Origin: Natrinema sp031626495 | GTDB lineage: Archaea > Halobacteriota > Halobacteria > Halobacteriales > Natrialbaceae | Assembly: GCF_031626495.1 (NCBI RefSeq) | Contig: NZ_JAMQOJ010000001.1 | Location: 1 to 64,000, forward strand | Length of the DNA stretch: 64,000 nt | Reading direction: 5' to 3' | Shown: positions 31,453 to 40,234 of the stretch, piece by piece | Numbering within the stretch: the first letter of the stretch is position 1 | Layout: each line of letters begins with the position of its first letter | The notes under the pieces: generated by a model | Told to the model about the DNA's origin: nothing | The model's database searches: none | Seen by the model: the letters and a program-made list of their open reading frames with translations, nothing else | Made by a program: the position numbers and the translations under genes

Positions 31453-33138
31453 ATGCCGACGGAATCGGACACTCATTATGACCCCTCGCTGGGGAACAAG
31501 TTCATCTTCGTCACCGGCGGCGTCATGTCGGGGCTCGGCAAGGGGATCACGGCCGCGAGCACCGGCCGCCTCCTCAAAAACGCCGGGTTCGACGTCACCG
31601 CGGTGAAGATCGACCCGTATCTGAACGTCGACGCGGGAACGATGAACCCCTACCAGCACGGGGAAGTCTACGTCCTAGAGGACGGGGGCGAGGTCGACCT
31701 CGATCTGGGGAACTACGAGCGGTTCCTCGACATCGACATGACCTCGGACCACAACATCACGACGGGCAAGACCTACCAGCACGTCATCGAGAAGGAACGC
31801 GCGGGGGACTACCTGGGGAAGACGGTCCAGATCATTCCCCACATCACCGACGACATCAAGCGGCGCATCCGCGAGGCCGCCGAAGGCACCGACGTCTGTA
31901 TCATCGAGGTCGGCGGCACGGTCGGCGACATCGAGGGGATGCCCTACCTCGAGGCGCTGCGCCAGTTCGCCCACGAGGAACCAGAGGAGAACGTCCTCTT
32001 TACCCACGTTACGCTCGTCCCGTACTCGAAGAACGGCGAGCAGAAGACCAAGCCGACCCAGCACTCCGTCAAGGAGGTCCGCTCGATCGGTCTCCAGCCC
32101 GACGTGATCGTCGGCCGCTGTGAGGACCGACTCGACCCCGAGACCAAGGAGAAGATCGCGCTGTTCTGTGACATCCCGACCGAGGCGGTGTTCTCGAACC
32201 CCGACGTCGAGGACGTCTATCACGTTCCGCTGATGGTCGAAGAGGAGGGGTTAGATCAGTACGTCTTGGAGCACTTCGGGCTGGCCGACGAGGCGCTGCC
32301 CGAAGGCGAGCGGGCGAACGACTGGCGCGAGATCGTCACCACCGAGAAAGACGGCGAGATCGACATCGCGCTGGTCGGCAAGTACGACCTCGAGGACGCA
32401 TACATGTCGATCCACGAATCGCTGAAACACGCCGGCTTCGAGGTCGGCGTCGACGTGAACGTCCACTGGGTCGCCGCCGACGAACTGAGCGCCGGCCACG
32501 ACGGGCAACTCGAGGGGATGGACGGGATCATCGTCCCCGGCGGCTTCGGGATGCGCGGCTCCGAAGGGAAGATCCGCGCGGTCCAGTACGCCCGCGAGAA
32601 CGAGGTTCCGTTCCTCGGGCTCTGTCTGGGCTTCCAGATGGCCGTCGTCGAGTACGCCCGGAACGTGCTCGGTCTCGAGGGCGCCCACTCCGCCGAGATG
32701 GAAGAGAACACGCCCCACCCGGTCATCGATATCCTGCCCGAGCAGTACGAAGTCGAGGACATGGGCGGAACGATGCGCCTGGGCGAGCACACGACCGTGA
32801 TCGAGCCCCAGACGCTGGCCTACGACCTCTACGACGATACGTCTTGTACGGAGCGACACCGCCACCGCTACGAGGTCAACCCCGAGTACTTCGACCAATT
32901 CGAGGACGAGCCGCTGGAATTCTCCGGCACGGCCGGCAACCGGATGGAGATCCTCGAGCTCGAGGACCACCCGTTCTTCTTCGGGACGCAGTTCCACCCC
33001 GAGTACACGTCCCGACCCGGCCAGCCGAGCCCGCCGTTCCTGGGGCTGGTCGAGGCCGTCCTCGAGGAGTCCGATGGGGGAGACGGAGCGACGACCGACG
33101 ACGCCGATGCCGATGCGGAAACGGAGGTAACTCACTGA
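31453..33138 (+). CDS. pyrG: CTP synthase
   Basis: 561 residues. Synthetase domain begins KFIFVTGGVMSGLGKGITAA and contains EVGGTVGDIEGMP; the class I glutamine amidotransferase domain has GGFGMRG, the catalytic Cys in LGLCLGFQMA and FGTQFHPEYTSRPG. It converts UTP to CTP with ammonia from glutamine. A short acidic tail ends the protein. The stop overlaps the guaAb start (TGATG), so the two nucleotide-synthesis genes are coupled. A TTTTCAAT stretch about 27 bases before ATG 31453 is a likely TATA box. Confidence 0.97.
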   Translation: MPTESDTHYDPSLGNKFIFVTGGVMSGLGKGITAASTGRLLKNAGFDVTAVKIDPYLNVDAGTMNPYQHGEVYVLEDGGEVDLDLGNYERFLDIDMTSDHNITTGKTYQHVIEKERAGDYLGKTVQIIPHITDDIKRRIREAAEGTDVCIIEVGGTVGDIEGMPYLEALRQFAHEEPEENVLFTHVTLVPYSKNGEQKTKPTQHSVKEVRSIGLQPDVIVGRCEDRLDPETKEKIALFCDIPTEAVFSNPDVEDVYHVPLMVEEEGLDQYVLEHFGLADEALPEGERANDWREIVTTEKDGEIDIALVGKYDLEDAYMSIHESLKHAGFEVGVDVNVHWVAADELSAGHDGQLEGMDGIIVPGGFGMRGSEGKIRAVQYARENEVPFLGLCLGFQMAVVEYARNVLGLEGAHSAEMEENTPHPVIDILPEQYEVEDMGGTMRLGEHTTVIEPQTLAYDLYDDTSCTERHRHRYEVNPEYFDQFEDEPLEFSGTAGNRMEILELEDHPFFFGTQFHPEYTSRPGQPSPPFLGLVEAVLEESDGGDGATTDDADADAETEVTH

Positions 33139-34055
33139 TGGTAGACACCGAGACGTTCGTCCCCGACGCAGTCGCAGAGATCGAGGAAGAGATCGACGAC
33201 GCCAATGCGGTCATCGCCCTCTCGGGCGGCGTGGACTCGTCGGTCGCCGCCGCCCTGGCCTACGAGGCCATCGGCGACCGCCTGACGCCGGTCTACGTCG
33301 ACACCGGGCTGATGCGGAAAGGCGAGACCGACCAGATCCGCGAGACGTTCGACTACATGGAGTCGCTGCGGATCGTCGACGCGAAGGATCGCTTCCTCGA
33401 GGCTCTCTCGGGCGTGACGGACCCCGAGGAAAAGCGCGCGGTCATCGGCGAACAGTTCATCCGCGAGTTCGAGCGCGAGGCCAAGGACGCGGACGCGGAC
33501 TACCTCGTGCAGGGGACGATCTATCCCGACCGCATCGAGAGCGAGGGCGGGATCAAGTCCCACCACAACGTCGGCGGCTTGCCCGACGTGGTCGACTTCG
33601 ACGGGATCGTCGAACCCGTCCGGGACCTCTACAAGGACGAGGTCCGCGAGGTCGCTCGCCACCTCGGCCTCGACGAGCTCGTCGCCGAGCGGATGCCGTT
33701 CCCCGGACCCGGCCTCGCGGTGCGCGTGATCGGCGAGGTCACCGAGGAGAAACTCGAGGTCGCGCGCCACTCGTGTCACGTCGTCGAGGAGGAACTCGAG
33801 GAGTACGAGCCATGGCAGGCGCTCGCGGCCGTGATCGGCAAGGCCACGGGGGTCAAAGGCGACAACCGGGTTCACGGCTGGGTCGTCTCCGTGCGCTCGG
33901 TCGACTCCCGCGACGGGATGACCGCCCGCGCACAGGAGATCGACTGGGACACGCTCCAGCGCATTCAGTCCCGGATCACCGGCCAGAACGACAACGTCGC
34001 CCGCGTCGTCTACGACGTGACCCACAAACCGCCCGCGACCATCGAGTACGAATGA
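33138..34055 (+). CDS. guaAb: GMP synthase, ATP-pyrophosphatase/dimerisation subunit B
   Basis: 305 residues. PP-loop IALSGGVDSSVAAALA near the N-terminus, YVDTGLMRKGE, QGTIYPDRIES, and the C-terminal dimerisation part RMPFPGPGLAVRV ... KPPATIEYE. In archaea the glutamine amidotransferase is a separate protein (GuaAa), not seen in this window. It converts XMP to GMP using ammonia. Translationally coupled to pyrG upstream and to a DUF7126 gene downstream (ATGA). Confidence 0.96.
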   Translation: MVDTETFVPDAVAEIEEEIDDANAVIALSGGVDSSVAAALAYEAIGDRLTPVYVDTGLMRKGETDQIRETFDYMESLRIVDAKDRFLEALSGVTDPEEKRAVIGEQFIREFEREAKDADADYLVQGTIYPDRIESEGGIKSHHNVGGLPDVVDFDGIVEPVRDLYKDEVREVARHLGLDELVAERMPFPGPGLAVRVIGEVTEEKLEVARHSCHVVEEELEEYEPWQALAAVIGKATGVKGDNRVHGWVVSVRSVDSRDGMTARAQEIDWDTLQRIQSRITGQNDNVARVVYDVTHKPPATIEYE

Positions 34056-34384
34056 GTTCCGTCACGACCGCGGTCGTCGCCGGCCCCGACGAGGACGGCA
34101 TCGCAGCGGCGCTCGAGGGCGAGGGCGTCGACGTAACCCGCGTCGACGGTGTCGTCTCGAGACCGCACCTCGAGGAAGCCGGTATCGTCGATGCCGATCT
34201 CTACGTCCTGACCGACATCGGTCAGGCGACGACGATCCCGATCGTCTGCGATCTGAACGACGACGCGCGGACCGTCGTCTACGCCCGCGATACGGTCCCC
34301 GAGTTCGTCAAGGGGCAACTCGATCTCGCGATCGATCCGCAGTTGATGGACGCGAGCGTCGTCGCGGACGAACTCGTCGGCTGA
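34052..34384 (+). CDS. DUF7126 family protein
   Basis: 110 residues. A Rossmann-like N-terminus (VTTAVVAGPDEDGIAAALEGEGVDVTRVDGVV) is followed by ADLYVLTDIGQATTIPIVCDLN and TVVYARDTVPEFVKGQLDLAIDP. This matches the small haloarchaeal protein found directly after GMP/CTP synthase genes. Function unknown; the fold recalls the trehalose-binding or TrkA-like alpha/beta units. It overlaps the guaAb stop by four bases, so it is made with the purine/pyrimidine enzymes and may regulate or assemble with them. Confidence 0.8.
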   Translation: MSSVTTAVVAGPDEDGIAAALEGEGVDVTRVDGVVSRPHLEEAGIVDADLYVLTDIGQATTIPIVCDLNDDARTVVYARDTVPEFVKGQLDLAIDPQLMDASVVADELVG

Positions 34385-34717
34385 CGGCGTCGGCCGGCCG
34401 CTTGGCCCCGAACGTCGTCGTTGAACGTCGTATTACTTTCCGAACACGGCGCACGGAACCAACTCGTTCGGACGGAATCGGTGTAGTCGCCGTATAAACT
34501 CTCTCGCCGGCGGTATAGCCGGCGTAAATCCGCAGTGAATTCGGCAGAATTCGGCGTAAGACCGGTATACCATCACCCCCGTTCAAGTAGCAATCGCTCG
34601 TCCGAACGAATGGAGGTCGACGGGCAGACCCCACCGATGGCACCCACCACCTGTTCCCGCGACTTCCAGCAACCCCACCACAGCACCCTTTCCCCACCAC
34701 TGCCAACCGATTCTCGC

Positions 34718-34746
34718 TGACGGGACCCGCCCCACCGGTCCCGTCA
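34718..34746. terminator. GC-rich perfect hairpin 1
   Basis: Ten-base-pair perfect stem TGACGGGACC/GGTCCCGTCA with a nine-base CA-rich loop. Lies ~110 bp beyond the minus-strand cyclo-ligase stop and ~335 bp beyond the plus-strand DUF7126 stop. No U-tract is evident, so termination is only one possibility. Confidence 0.35.
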
Positions 34747-34766
34747 CACCCTGGAATTCTGGCATT

Positions 34767-34794
34767 CGGGACGCGGCGCGTTTGCCGCGTCCCG
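34767..34794. terminator. GC-rich perfect hairpin 2
   Basis: Eleven-base-pair perfect stem CGGGACGCGGC/GCCGCGTCCCG around GCGTTT, 60 bp downstream of the cyclo-ligase stop on the minus strand. Likely a transcript-end or RNA-stabilising structure for that gene. Confidence 0.4.
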
Positions 34795-34853
34795 GGGATG
34801 GACTGGTCGGTTCTCTCGTCGCGATGTCGATCGATCGGTAGCCCTCGGCTTTC

Positions 34854-35609
34854 CTATCGACTCCGATCCGACAGCCGCTGTAACACCGGTATTTCTTCGA
34901 GCCGATCGTCCTCGAGCAGGTCCCAGTCGATGCCGGTCGGCTGTTCGCTCCCGTCCGGACGGAGCACTCGCTCGGGCGTGACGACGAGGCTCATCGCGAC
35001 GTCGTGTGCGCCGATCGCGACCGGTTCGTCGAGCAGTTGGCGCTCGTGGACCGTCGTCGCGACCGGCGTCGCGTCGTCGATGAGGCCGAGGTCGCGGAGG
35101 ATGGCGTATTCGAGGTCGCTGTACCCCTCCCCCTTGCCGATCCGGCCGCCCGCTTCGGTAACCGCGACGCTCCCGGAGACGATCAGATCGATCCGGTCTA
35201 CCGCCGCCGGTCCGACCTGCACGCCGTGCTCGGCCGACCCAGAGACGGTCGTCGCCGCGTCGTAGTCCTCGAGTTCGTCGGGATCGAGCTTCAGAAAACA
35301 GTCCTCGTCGCGGAGCCGCGGCACGGCCATGTAGACCGTCTTCCCCTCGCGCAGCGCTCGCCGCCGGACGGGCAACTGCGGCGCGTCCGGGTTGGCCTTG
35401 ATCGTCGTCGCCTCCTTCCACTCGGGCTGGTCGGCCAGTCGGTCGGCGGCCGCGTCTGCGCCGGCGAAGTTCGGAATGCGGCCGTGTGGCGGAAACGGAA
35501 ACCGGGCCTCGCCGCTCTCTTCGAGGTCGTCCCAGACACGCTCACGGATGGCCGCCTTGTCGGCGCGATCGGTCCCGTCGTCGCCGTTGTCGCCGTCCAC
35601 GTCAGGCAC
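34854..35609 (-). CDS. 5-formyltetrahydrofolate cyclo-ligase family protein
   Basis: 251 residues from GTG 35609. Family features: basic phosphate-binding KANPDAPQLPVRRRALREGK, YMAVPRL, and the C-terminal RIGKGEGYSDLEYAIL, the diagnostic folate/ATP site of MTHFS-type proteins. The N-terminus (ADKAAIRERVWDDLEE) is the usual first helix. Members either make 5,10-methenyl-THF or are relatives of uncertain activity such as MTHFSD, so the precise reaction is unsure. It overlaps the upstream MoaB/MogA gene by eight bases, with GGAGGTG upstream as SD. Confidence 0.85.
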   Translation of the reverse strand: MPDVDGDNGDDGTDRADKAAIRERVWDDLEESGEARFPFPPHGRIPNFAGADAAADRLADQPEWKEATTIKANPDAPQLPVRRRALREGKTVYMAVPRLRDEDCFLKLDPDELEDYDAATTVSGSAEHGVQVGPAAVDRIDLIVSGSVAVTEAGGRIGKGEGYSDLEYAILRDLGLIDDATPVATTVHERQLLDEPVAIGAHDVAMSLVVTPERVLRPDGSEQPTGIDWDLLEDDRLEEIPVLQRLSDRSR

Positions 35610-36204
35610 CTCCGTTCGTCGCGTCCGCCTCCGGCGCGTCCTCGTCGGTGTCGGGTTCGTCCTCCCGCGCGAGGTCGACGATCGCGGCCGCCTCCGACAG
35701 GACGATCTCCTCGAGTCCGATCCGCGCCACGTCGGCGACGCCGGGGAGACAGAAGACCGGCGTCCCGCTCCCTTTGGCGATGCCCGCGAGCGTCCGCGCA
35801 GTGACGACCCGCGTGCCGACTCGCTCGTAGGCCAGCGCGGTGAACAACTCGCCGAACGGCGTGAGTTCCTTTTCGAGGAGGGGTTCGACGGCCTCGAGGG
35901 TCACGTCGTCGGGTTCGACGCTCGTCCCGCCGGCGGTGATCACGATATCGACGTCGTCGCGGTCGATCTGGCGCGAGACGATCGACTGCACCTTATCGTG
36001 AGCGGAGCCGACGTGTTCCCGAACCGCAATCTCGTGTCCCGCCTCCTCGAGCACCGTGGCGATCATGTCCCCGGCCGGATCCTCCTCGAGCGACCGGTCG
36101 GACGAGATCGTGACGACGCTGGTGCAGAGGTCGTCCGGGGCGGTGTCGCGACCGCCGCCTGCGTCCGCCCCGTCGCGAGTCTCGTCCGCGTCCGTCTCGT
36201 TCAT
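35602..36204 (-). CDS. MoaB/MogA-type molybdenum cofactor biosynthesis protein
   Basis: 200 residues. The acidic N-terminal ~28 residues are followed by a MoCF-binding domain: VVTISSDRSLEEDPAGDMIATVLEE, DIVITAGGTSVEPDDVT (the TGGTG-like pterin loop, here AGGTS), FGELFTALAYERVGTR and the ending FCLPG. These proteins adenylylate molybdopterin before metal insertion. Start chosen at ATG 36204; the frame above it has no domain content. It precedes the cyclo-ligase gene with overlap. Confidence 0.88.
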   Translation of the reverse strand: MNETDADETRDGADAGGGRDTAPDDLCTSVVTISSDRSLEEDPAGDMIATVLEEAGHEIAVREHVGSAHDKVQSIVSRQIDRDDVDIVITAGGTSVEPDDVTLEAVEPLLEKELTPFGELFTALAYERVGTRVVTARTLAGIAKGSGTPVFCLPGVADVARIGLEEIVLSEAAAIVDLAREDEPDTDEDAPEADATNGGA

Positions 36205-36305
36205 ATCGCGTCTTCGAGCGCCGGCGAGTAAAATACTGGCCGAAAAGAGGCACGGCCCACGGATTGCCCAACTGTTATGCACGGGCTTTCCGTTGCCAAC
36301 GGTAC

Positions 36306-37331
36306 ATGCAGGCAGTCAAAGTCACCGAACACGGCGACATAGACGTCCTCGAGTACGGCGAGTACCCCGACCCGGAGGTCGGCGCGGACGAGGTGCTGGT
36401 CGACGTCAAGGCGGCCGCGCTCAACCACCTCGACATCTGGACGCGACGGGGAATGCCGGGAATCGACCTCGAGATGCCCCACATCCCCGGCAGCGACGGG
36501 GCGGGCGTCGTCGAGGAGGTCGGCGAGAACGTCACCCGCTTCGAGGAGGGCGACCGCGTCGCGCTTTCCGCCGGCGTCGGCGACCTGCGGATGGACGATC
36601 CGACCCTCGATCCGCGCTTCCACATCATCGGCGAACACGTTCCCGGGATCCACTCGGAGTACGCCGCGATCCCCGAGGACAACCTGATCCCCGTCCCCGA
36701 GGGCGTCGACTGGGAAGTCGCCGGCTCGAGCTGTCTGGTCTTCCAGACCGCCTGGCGGATGCTGATCGAACGCGCCGAGCTCAAAGCCGGCGAGTCGGTG
36801 CTCGTGCTGGGCGCCAGCGGCGGGGTCGGCCACGCCGCGCTCCAGATCGCAGACTACGCGGGTGCCGAGGTGTACGCGACCGGCAGCACCGAGGAGAAAC
36901 TCGAGTACGCGAAGGAACGCGGTGCCGATCACGTCTGCAACTACGAGGAGGAGAACTTCGCCGACTGGGTTCGCTCCGAGACGGGCGGCCGCGGCGTCGA
37001 CGTCGTGGTCGAACACGTCGGCGAACCCACCTGGCAGGACTCGCTGGCGAGCCTGACCAAGGGCGGCCGGCTCGTCACCTGCGGCGGCACCGGTGGCGGC
37101 GCTCCCGAGACGGACATCCCGCGCATCTTCTGGAACCAGCTCGAGATCATCGGCTCGACGATGGCCACGCCGGACCAGGTCGACGACGTGATGGAACTCG
37201 TCTGGGACGGCACCTTCGAGCCCGCGATCCGCGAGGAGCTACCGATGAGCGAGATCGACCGCGCCCACGAGATCATCGAGAATCGGGAGGGCTTCGGCAA
37301 AGTCGTCGTCCGGCCCGATAGCGAGCTGTAG
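36306..37331 (+). CDS. MDR-family zinc-type alcohol dehydrogenase / quinone oxidoreductase
   Basis: 341 residues from ATG 36306. N-terminal GroES-like domain ALNHLDIWTRRGMPG and HIPGSDGAGVVEEVGENV; Rossmann domain with LVLGASGGVGHAALQIA; C-terminal IIGSTMATPDQ and GKVVV. The catalytic zinc Cys is replaced (NHLDIW rather than CGTD) and the structural Cys4 loop is missing, so it is more like zinc-free quinone oxidoreductases than classic alcohol dehydrogenases. NAD(P)H is the likely cofactor; the substrate is unknown. Monocistronic. Confidence 0.87.
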   Translation: MQAVKVTEHGDIDVLEYGEYPDPEVGADEVLVDVKAAALNHLDIWTRRGMPGIDLEMPHIPGSDGAGVVEEVGENVTRFEEGDRVALSAGVGDLRMDDPTLDPRFHIIGEHVPGIHSEYAAIPEDNLIPVPEGVDWEVAGSSCLVFQTAWRMLIERAELKAGESVLVLGASGGVGHAALQIADYAGAEVYATGSTEEKLEYAKERGADHVCNYEEENFADWVRSETGGRGVDVVVEHVGEPTWQDSLASLTKGGRLVTCGGTGGGAPETDIPRIFWNQLEIIGSTMATPDQVDDVMELVWDGTFEPAIREELPMSEIDRAHEIIENREGFGKVVVRPDSEL

Positions 37332-37423
37332 TCGGCCGAGCCCGTCGGTCGCGCGCGGCCAGGTTTCCGACGGTCGCTCGCGGAACCGTGAGGGCTTTCA
37401 CGCCGCGCTCGCAAGGGACGATA

Positions 37424-37738
37424 GTGAGCTCGAGCGACGACGGCGGATACGTCCACGACCCAGCGGCGTTCGATGCGGACGGCGACGAGGGAGCTGCTGG
37501 GCCGGCCGACGACGGTTCAGCGGACGAGCCCGTCCACCCCGCGGCGGCCGACCGCGAGTTCGACTGGCGCGGCTGGACGCTCGTCGGCGTCCTCGCATTC
37601 GCCTTTCTCGTCGCCCCGACCGCGATCTACCTGTTCCCGCCGGGCGTGGAGGGGTACCGCTTCGCGCTGCTGATTCTCCCGCTCGCACCCGCCGTCCTGC
37701 TCGCGGTGACGGCCGTCTGGGCGACGACGCGTCCCTGA
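37424..37738 (+). CDS. Two-helix membrane protein, haloarchaeal hypothetical
   Basis: 104 residues from GTG 37424. Residues 1-45 are acidic and hydrophilic, then two membrane helices (WTLVGVLAFAFLVAPTAIYL and FALLILPLAPAVLLAVTAV) separated by a short loop FPPGVEGYR. No family is recognised beyond similar small haloarchaeal membrane proteins. GTG is preferred because the upstream codons (MRAFTPRSQG) are unlike a protein start. Confidence 0.65.
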   Translation: MSSSDDGGYVHDPAAFDADGDEGAAGPADDGSADEPVHPAAADREFDWRGWTLVGVLAFAFLVAPTAIYLFPPGVEGYRFALLILPLAPAVLLAVTAVWATTRP

Positions 37739-37800
37739 CGAGCACCGACGAGCGGCCGGCTATCGACCGATTTCTACATTCTGAAAAACCGTGCGGCCTG

Positions 37801-38118
37801 TTACGCTCGAGCCTCGCGGACGTCCTCGAGCCGGTCGAGGACGGCCGCGCCGTGGCCGACGTCTCGGTCGGGCGTCTCCTCACGGTCGACGTACGCGGCG
37901 AGCGCGTCATAGACGCGGTCGGCCTGGTGGCCGGTGAGTCGTTCCGTCTCGTCGTCGGTCTCGATCGCCTCGAGTACCTCGAGGACCCACTCGGGCGGGG
38001 TTTCCTCGTCGTCTAGGGCGTCGTCGAGGCGGTTCGAGAGAACGTGGTGAACGACCCACTGCTCGTCTCTGGAGAGCGTGACTTCGTACGTCTCGGTTTC
38101 CGGTGGTGAGGAGCTCAT
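37801..38118 (-). CDS. Small acidic haloarchaeal protein (DUF7853-like)
   Basis: 105 residues: YEVTLSRDEQWVVHHVLSNRLDDALDD and a second helix pair DRVYDALAAYVDREETPDRD. Helical, highly acidic, no signal or membrane helix. It resembles a conserved haloarchaeal hypothetical family of unknown function, to which I give only tentative membership. Confidence 0.65.
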   Translation of the reverse strand: MSSSPPETETYEVTLSRDEQWVVHHVLSNRLDDALDDEETPPEWVLEVLEAIETDDETERLTGHQADRVYDALAAYVDREETPDRDVGHGAAVLDRLEDVREARA

Positions 38119-38318
38119 TTCGTCACACGGACCTGTTTTCCGGTCCTCATGGGACGCTACGAACAGGGATGTAATAAGCCTTGTTACCGTATGGCATAGT
38201 TGCTGCGAGTCGGCGACGGCGACCGGTCGGCGAGCGTCGTCCGGCGGGCGGGACGGTTCGGCGTTCGATCAAAAACTTCTAACAGAATCGCGTCCAGAGA
38301 GTAGACAGAACGACGCCA

Positions 38319-39392
38319 ATGGACTTCGCGACGGTATCCGAGAAGATCGCGACCGGGCGTCTCGGCGGCGCGCTCTCGCGGCTCCTCCCCGCGACGCCCG
38401 TCTGGGAGCGCGAGTGGGACCTCTGCTGTATTCTCGACGGCTGTCGGCTGGATCTCATGCGCGAGGTCGCCGCGGCCGGCCACGACGCGCTTCCCGGCCC
38501 CGAGGGAGTCGACTCGCTGTGGTCGGTCGGCTCCCAGTCGGCCGAGTGGATGGACCGCACCTTCGGGCCGGAGCACCGCGCGGAGATGGCCCGGACCGCC
38601 TACGTGACCGGAAACCCCTTTTCCTCGCAGTCCTGCGAGCACATCCTCGTCACCTCCGACGAGGTGTTGCCGCTCTCCGGCGACGATTTCGGCGTCTTCC
38701 ACGAGGCCTGGCGCGACGAATGGGTCGACGACGAGATCTCGACGATCCCGCCCGAGTCCCTGACCGACGCCGCGATCGCCGTCTGGCGCGAGCGCGAGGC
38801 CCTCGACATCGACCGCGTTCTCGTCCACTACATGCAGCCCCACGCCCCGTTCCGGTCGCGACCGGGCTGGTTCTTCGGCTCGGCCGACATCGAACACTGG
38901 GGCCAGTTCACCGACGGCGACGGCGAGGACGAGGACATAGAGCTCGCCGACCTCTCGCCCGAGGAACGCGAGGCCCTCGAAGCGCTCGCCGAGGCCGAAG
39001 CGGCGGACGACAGCGACGACTCGATGAACGACCCCTGGCTGCGCGTCCGCGACGGCGACCTCTCCTTCGAGGCGGTCTGGGGGGCCTACCGGGACAACCT
39101 CGAGTGGGTCCTCGACGACGTGACGCGGCTGCTCGAGAACTGCGACGGCCGCGTCGCGATGACCAGCGATCACGGCAACGGCATCGGCGAGTTCGGCGTC
39201 TGGTCGCACCCGCCCGGCACGCCGGTCCCCGCGGTCCGGCGGGTCCCCTGGGTCGTCCGCGAGGGGCGGGATCGGCGGACCTGCGAGCCCGGCCTCCCCG
39301 ACGCGATCGGCGAGGGGGCGACCGGGAGCGACGAGAGCGCGACCGACGACGACGCGATCGACTCGCGCCTCGAGGCGCTGGGATACAAGTAA
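38319..39392 (+). CDS. Sulfatase/alkaline-phosphatase-superfamily protein
   Basis: 357 residues. First metal site near the N-terminus in CCILDGCRLDLM, then VLVHYMQPHAPF, and the C-terminal metal pair MTSDHGNGIGEFG plus SHPPGTPVPAVRRVPW. This is the sulfatase-like layout, but the formylglycine motif CxPxR is not visible, so it may be a phosphatase, phosphoglyceromutase-like or glycan-modifying transferase. The last ~30 residues are disordered. Its stop overlaps the methyltransferase gene by one base (TAATG), and both have relatives in surface-glycan clusters such as the one at 50.6-53.8 kb. Confidence 0.8.
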   Translation: MDFATVSEKIATGRLGGALSRLLPATPVWEREWDLCCILDGCRLDLMREVAAAGHDALPGPEGVDSLWSVGSQSAEWMDRTFGPEHRAEMARTAYVTGNPFSSQSCEHILVTSDEVLPLSGDDFGVFHEAWRDEWVDDEISTIPPESLTDAAIAVWREREALDIDRVLVHYMQPHAPFRSRPGWFFGSADIEHWGQFTDGDGEDEDIELADLSPEEREALEALAEAEAADDSDDSMNDPWLRVRDGDLSFEAVWGAYRDNLEWVLDDVTRLLENCDGRVAMTSDHGNGIGEFGVWSHPPGTPVPAVRRVPWVVREGRDRRTCEPGLPDAIGEGATGSDESATDDDAIDSRLEALGYK

Positions 39393-40120
39393 TGGCGGGA
39401 CTCGTCCGCGACGCGATCTACGCCGTTCGGAAGGCGCGACTGGACAGAGAGCGCCGCCGCCTCGACTACGGCCGAGAGACCCGCGAGCGCGCCGACCGGC
39501 TGGCCGACGTGCTGCCGGCGTCGGCGGCCGAGCTCCGCGAGTACGAGCGCGAGTACGACGATCTCGAGTGGTTTCACGACGCCTACGCCGACCGCATCGC
39601 GGAGATCCACGACGCCGGCGTCGCGACCGACACGACGCACTGGCGCGACGGGGCGACGCTCTACGTCGTCTGCCGCGCGCTGGGGATCGAGACCGCCGTC
39701 GAGACCGGCGTGTTGTTCGGCTCGTTCGACGCGCACATCCTCGCGGCGATGGAGCGAAACGGCGGCGGGACGCTGCACTCCGTCGACCTGCCCGGCGGGC
39801 CGCCGGGGCCGTTCGAGTACGGCCACCTGATTCCCGATCGGTGTCGCGACCGGTGGACGCTCCACGAGGGCGACGCCCGCGAGGTGGTGCCCGACCTGCT
39901 CGAGCACGTCGGCCCCCTCGATCTCTTCTTGCACGACTCGGACCACCGGCTGCCACACATGCGCTTCGAGTACGAGACGGCGGTGGATCACCTCGAGCCC
40001 GGCGGGGTGCTGGCGAGCCACGACGTGCGGCTCTCGGGGCTGTTCGATCGATTCACCGCGGAAAACGGGCTGCAGTCGTGCGTGGTCTGCGATACCGGGA
40101 TCGCTCGGCGACCACGGTAA
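39392..40120 (+). CDS. Class I methyltransferase (Methyltransf_24-like)
   Basis: 242 residues. N-terminal ~90 residues are a charged helical region (RKARLDRERRRLDYGRETRERADRL), followed by AVETGVLFGSFDAHILAAME (motif I variant), LHSVDLPGG, LHEGDAREVVPDLL and DLFLHDSDHRLPHMRFEYE. The DSDH acidic site with nearby His suggests a metal-assisted O-methyltransferase, as in cephalosporin hydroxylase-like or Methyltransf_24 families. Co-translated with the sulfatase-like gene, so both may act on an envelope glycan; inference. Confidence 0.82.
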   Translation: MAGLVRDAIYAVRKARLDRERRRLDYGRETRERADRLADVLPASAAELREYEREYDDLEWFHDAYADRIAEIHDAGVATDTTHWRDGATLYVVCRALGIETAVETGVLFGSFDAHILAAMERNGGGTLHSVDLPGGPPGPFEYGHLIPDRCRDRWTLHEGDAREVVPDLLEHVGPLDLFLHDSDHRLPHMRFEYETAVDHLEPGGVLASHDVRLSGLFDRFTAENGLQSCVVCDTGIARRPR

Positions 40121-40234
40121 CGGCCGTCCCGACTCCTCGAGGGCGGCGGCGAACCGCTCGCAACGTCCGCGGCTGCCGGAGCGAACGTCGTGAGTGGCTC
40201 TGCGAGCCGAAAGAGCGGGTGAGGGCGGTGTCGG

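Larger units (their letters stand above)
34385..34853. other. Intergenic region with two strong hairpins
   Basis: No credible gene. Two GC-rich perfect stems are present: TGACGGGACC (34718-34727) with GGTCCCGTCA (34737-34746), and CGGGACGCGGC (34767-34777) with GCCGCGTCCCG (34784-34794). Both lie just beyond the stop of the minus-strand cyclo-ligase gene. An unusually C-rich stretch (CCCCACCACAG...CCCCACCACTG) precedes them. They may be transcript-end structures or part of a small RNA; a 36-residue frame from 34610 has no recognisable content. Confidence 0.4.

Noticed and set aside
34535..34720. Short Pro/Thr/His-rich frame before the hairpins
   Set aside because: Composition follows the C-rich DNA and no start signal or homolog is evident.
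38184..39956. 590-residue minus frame across the sulfatase-like and methyltransferase genes
   Set aside because: Arg-rich, low-complexity shadow of two well supported genes on the other strand.
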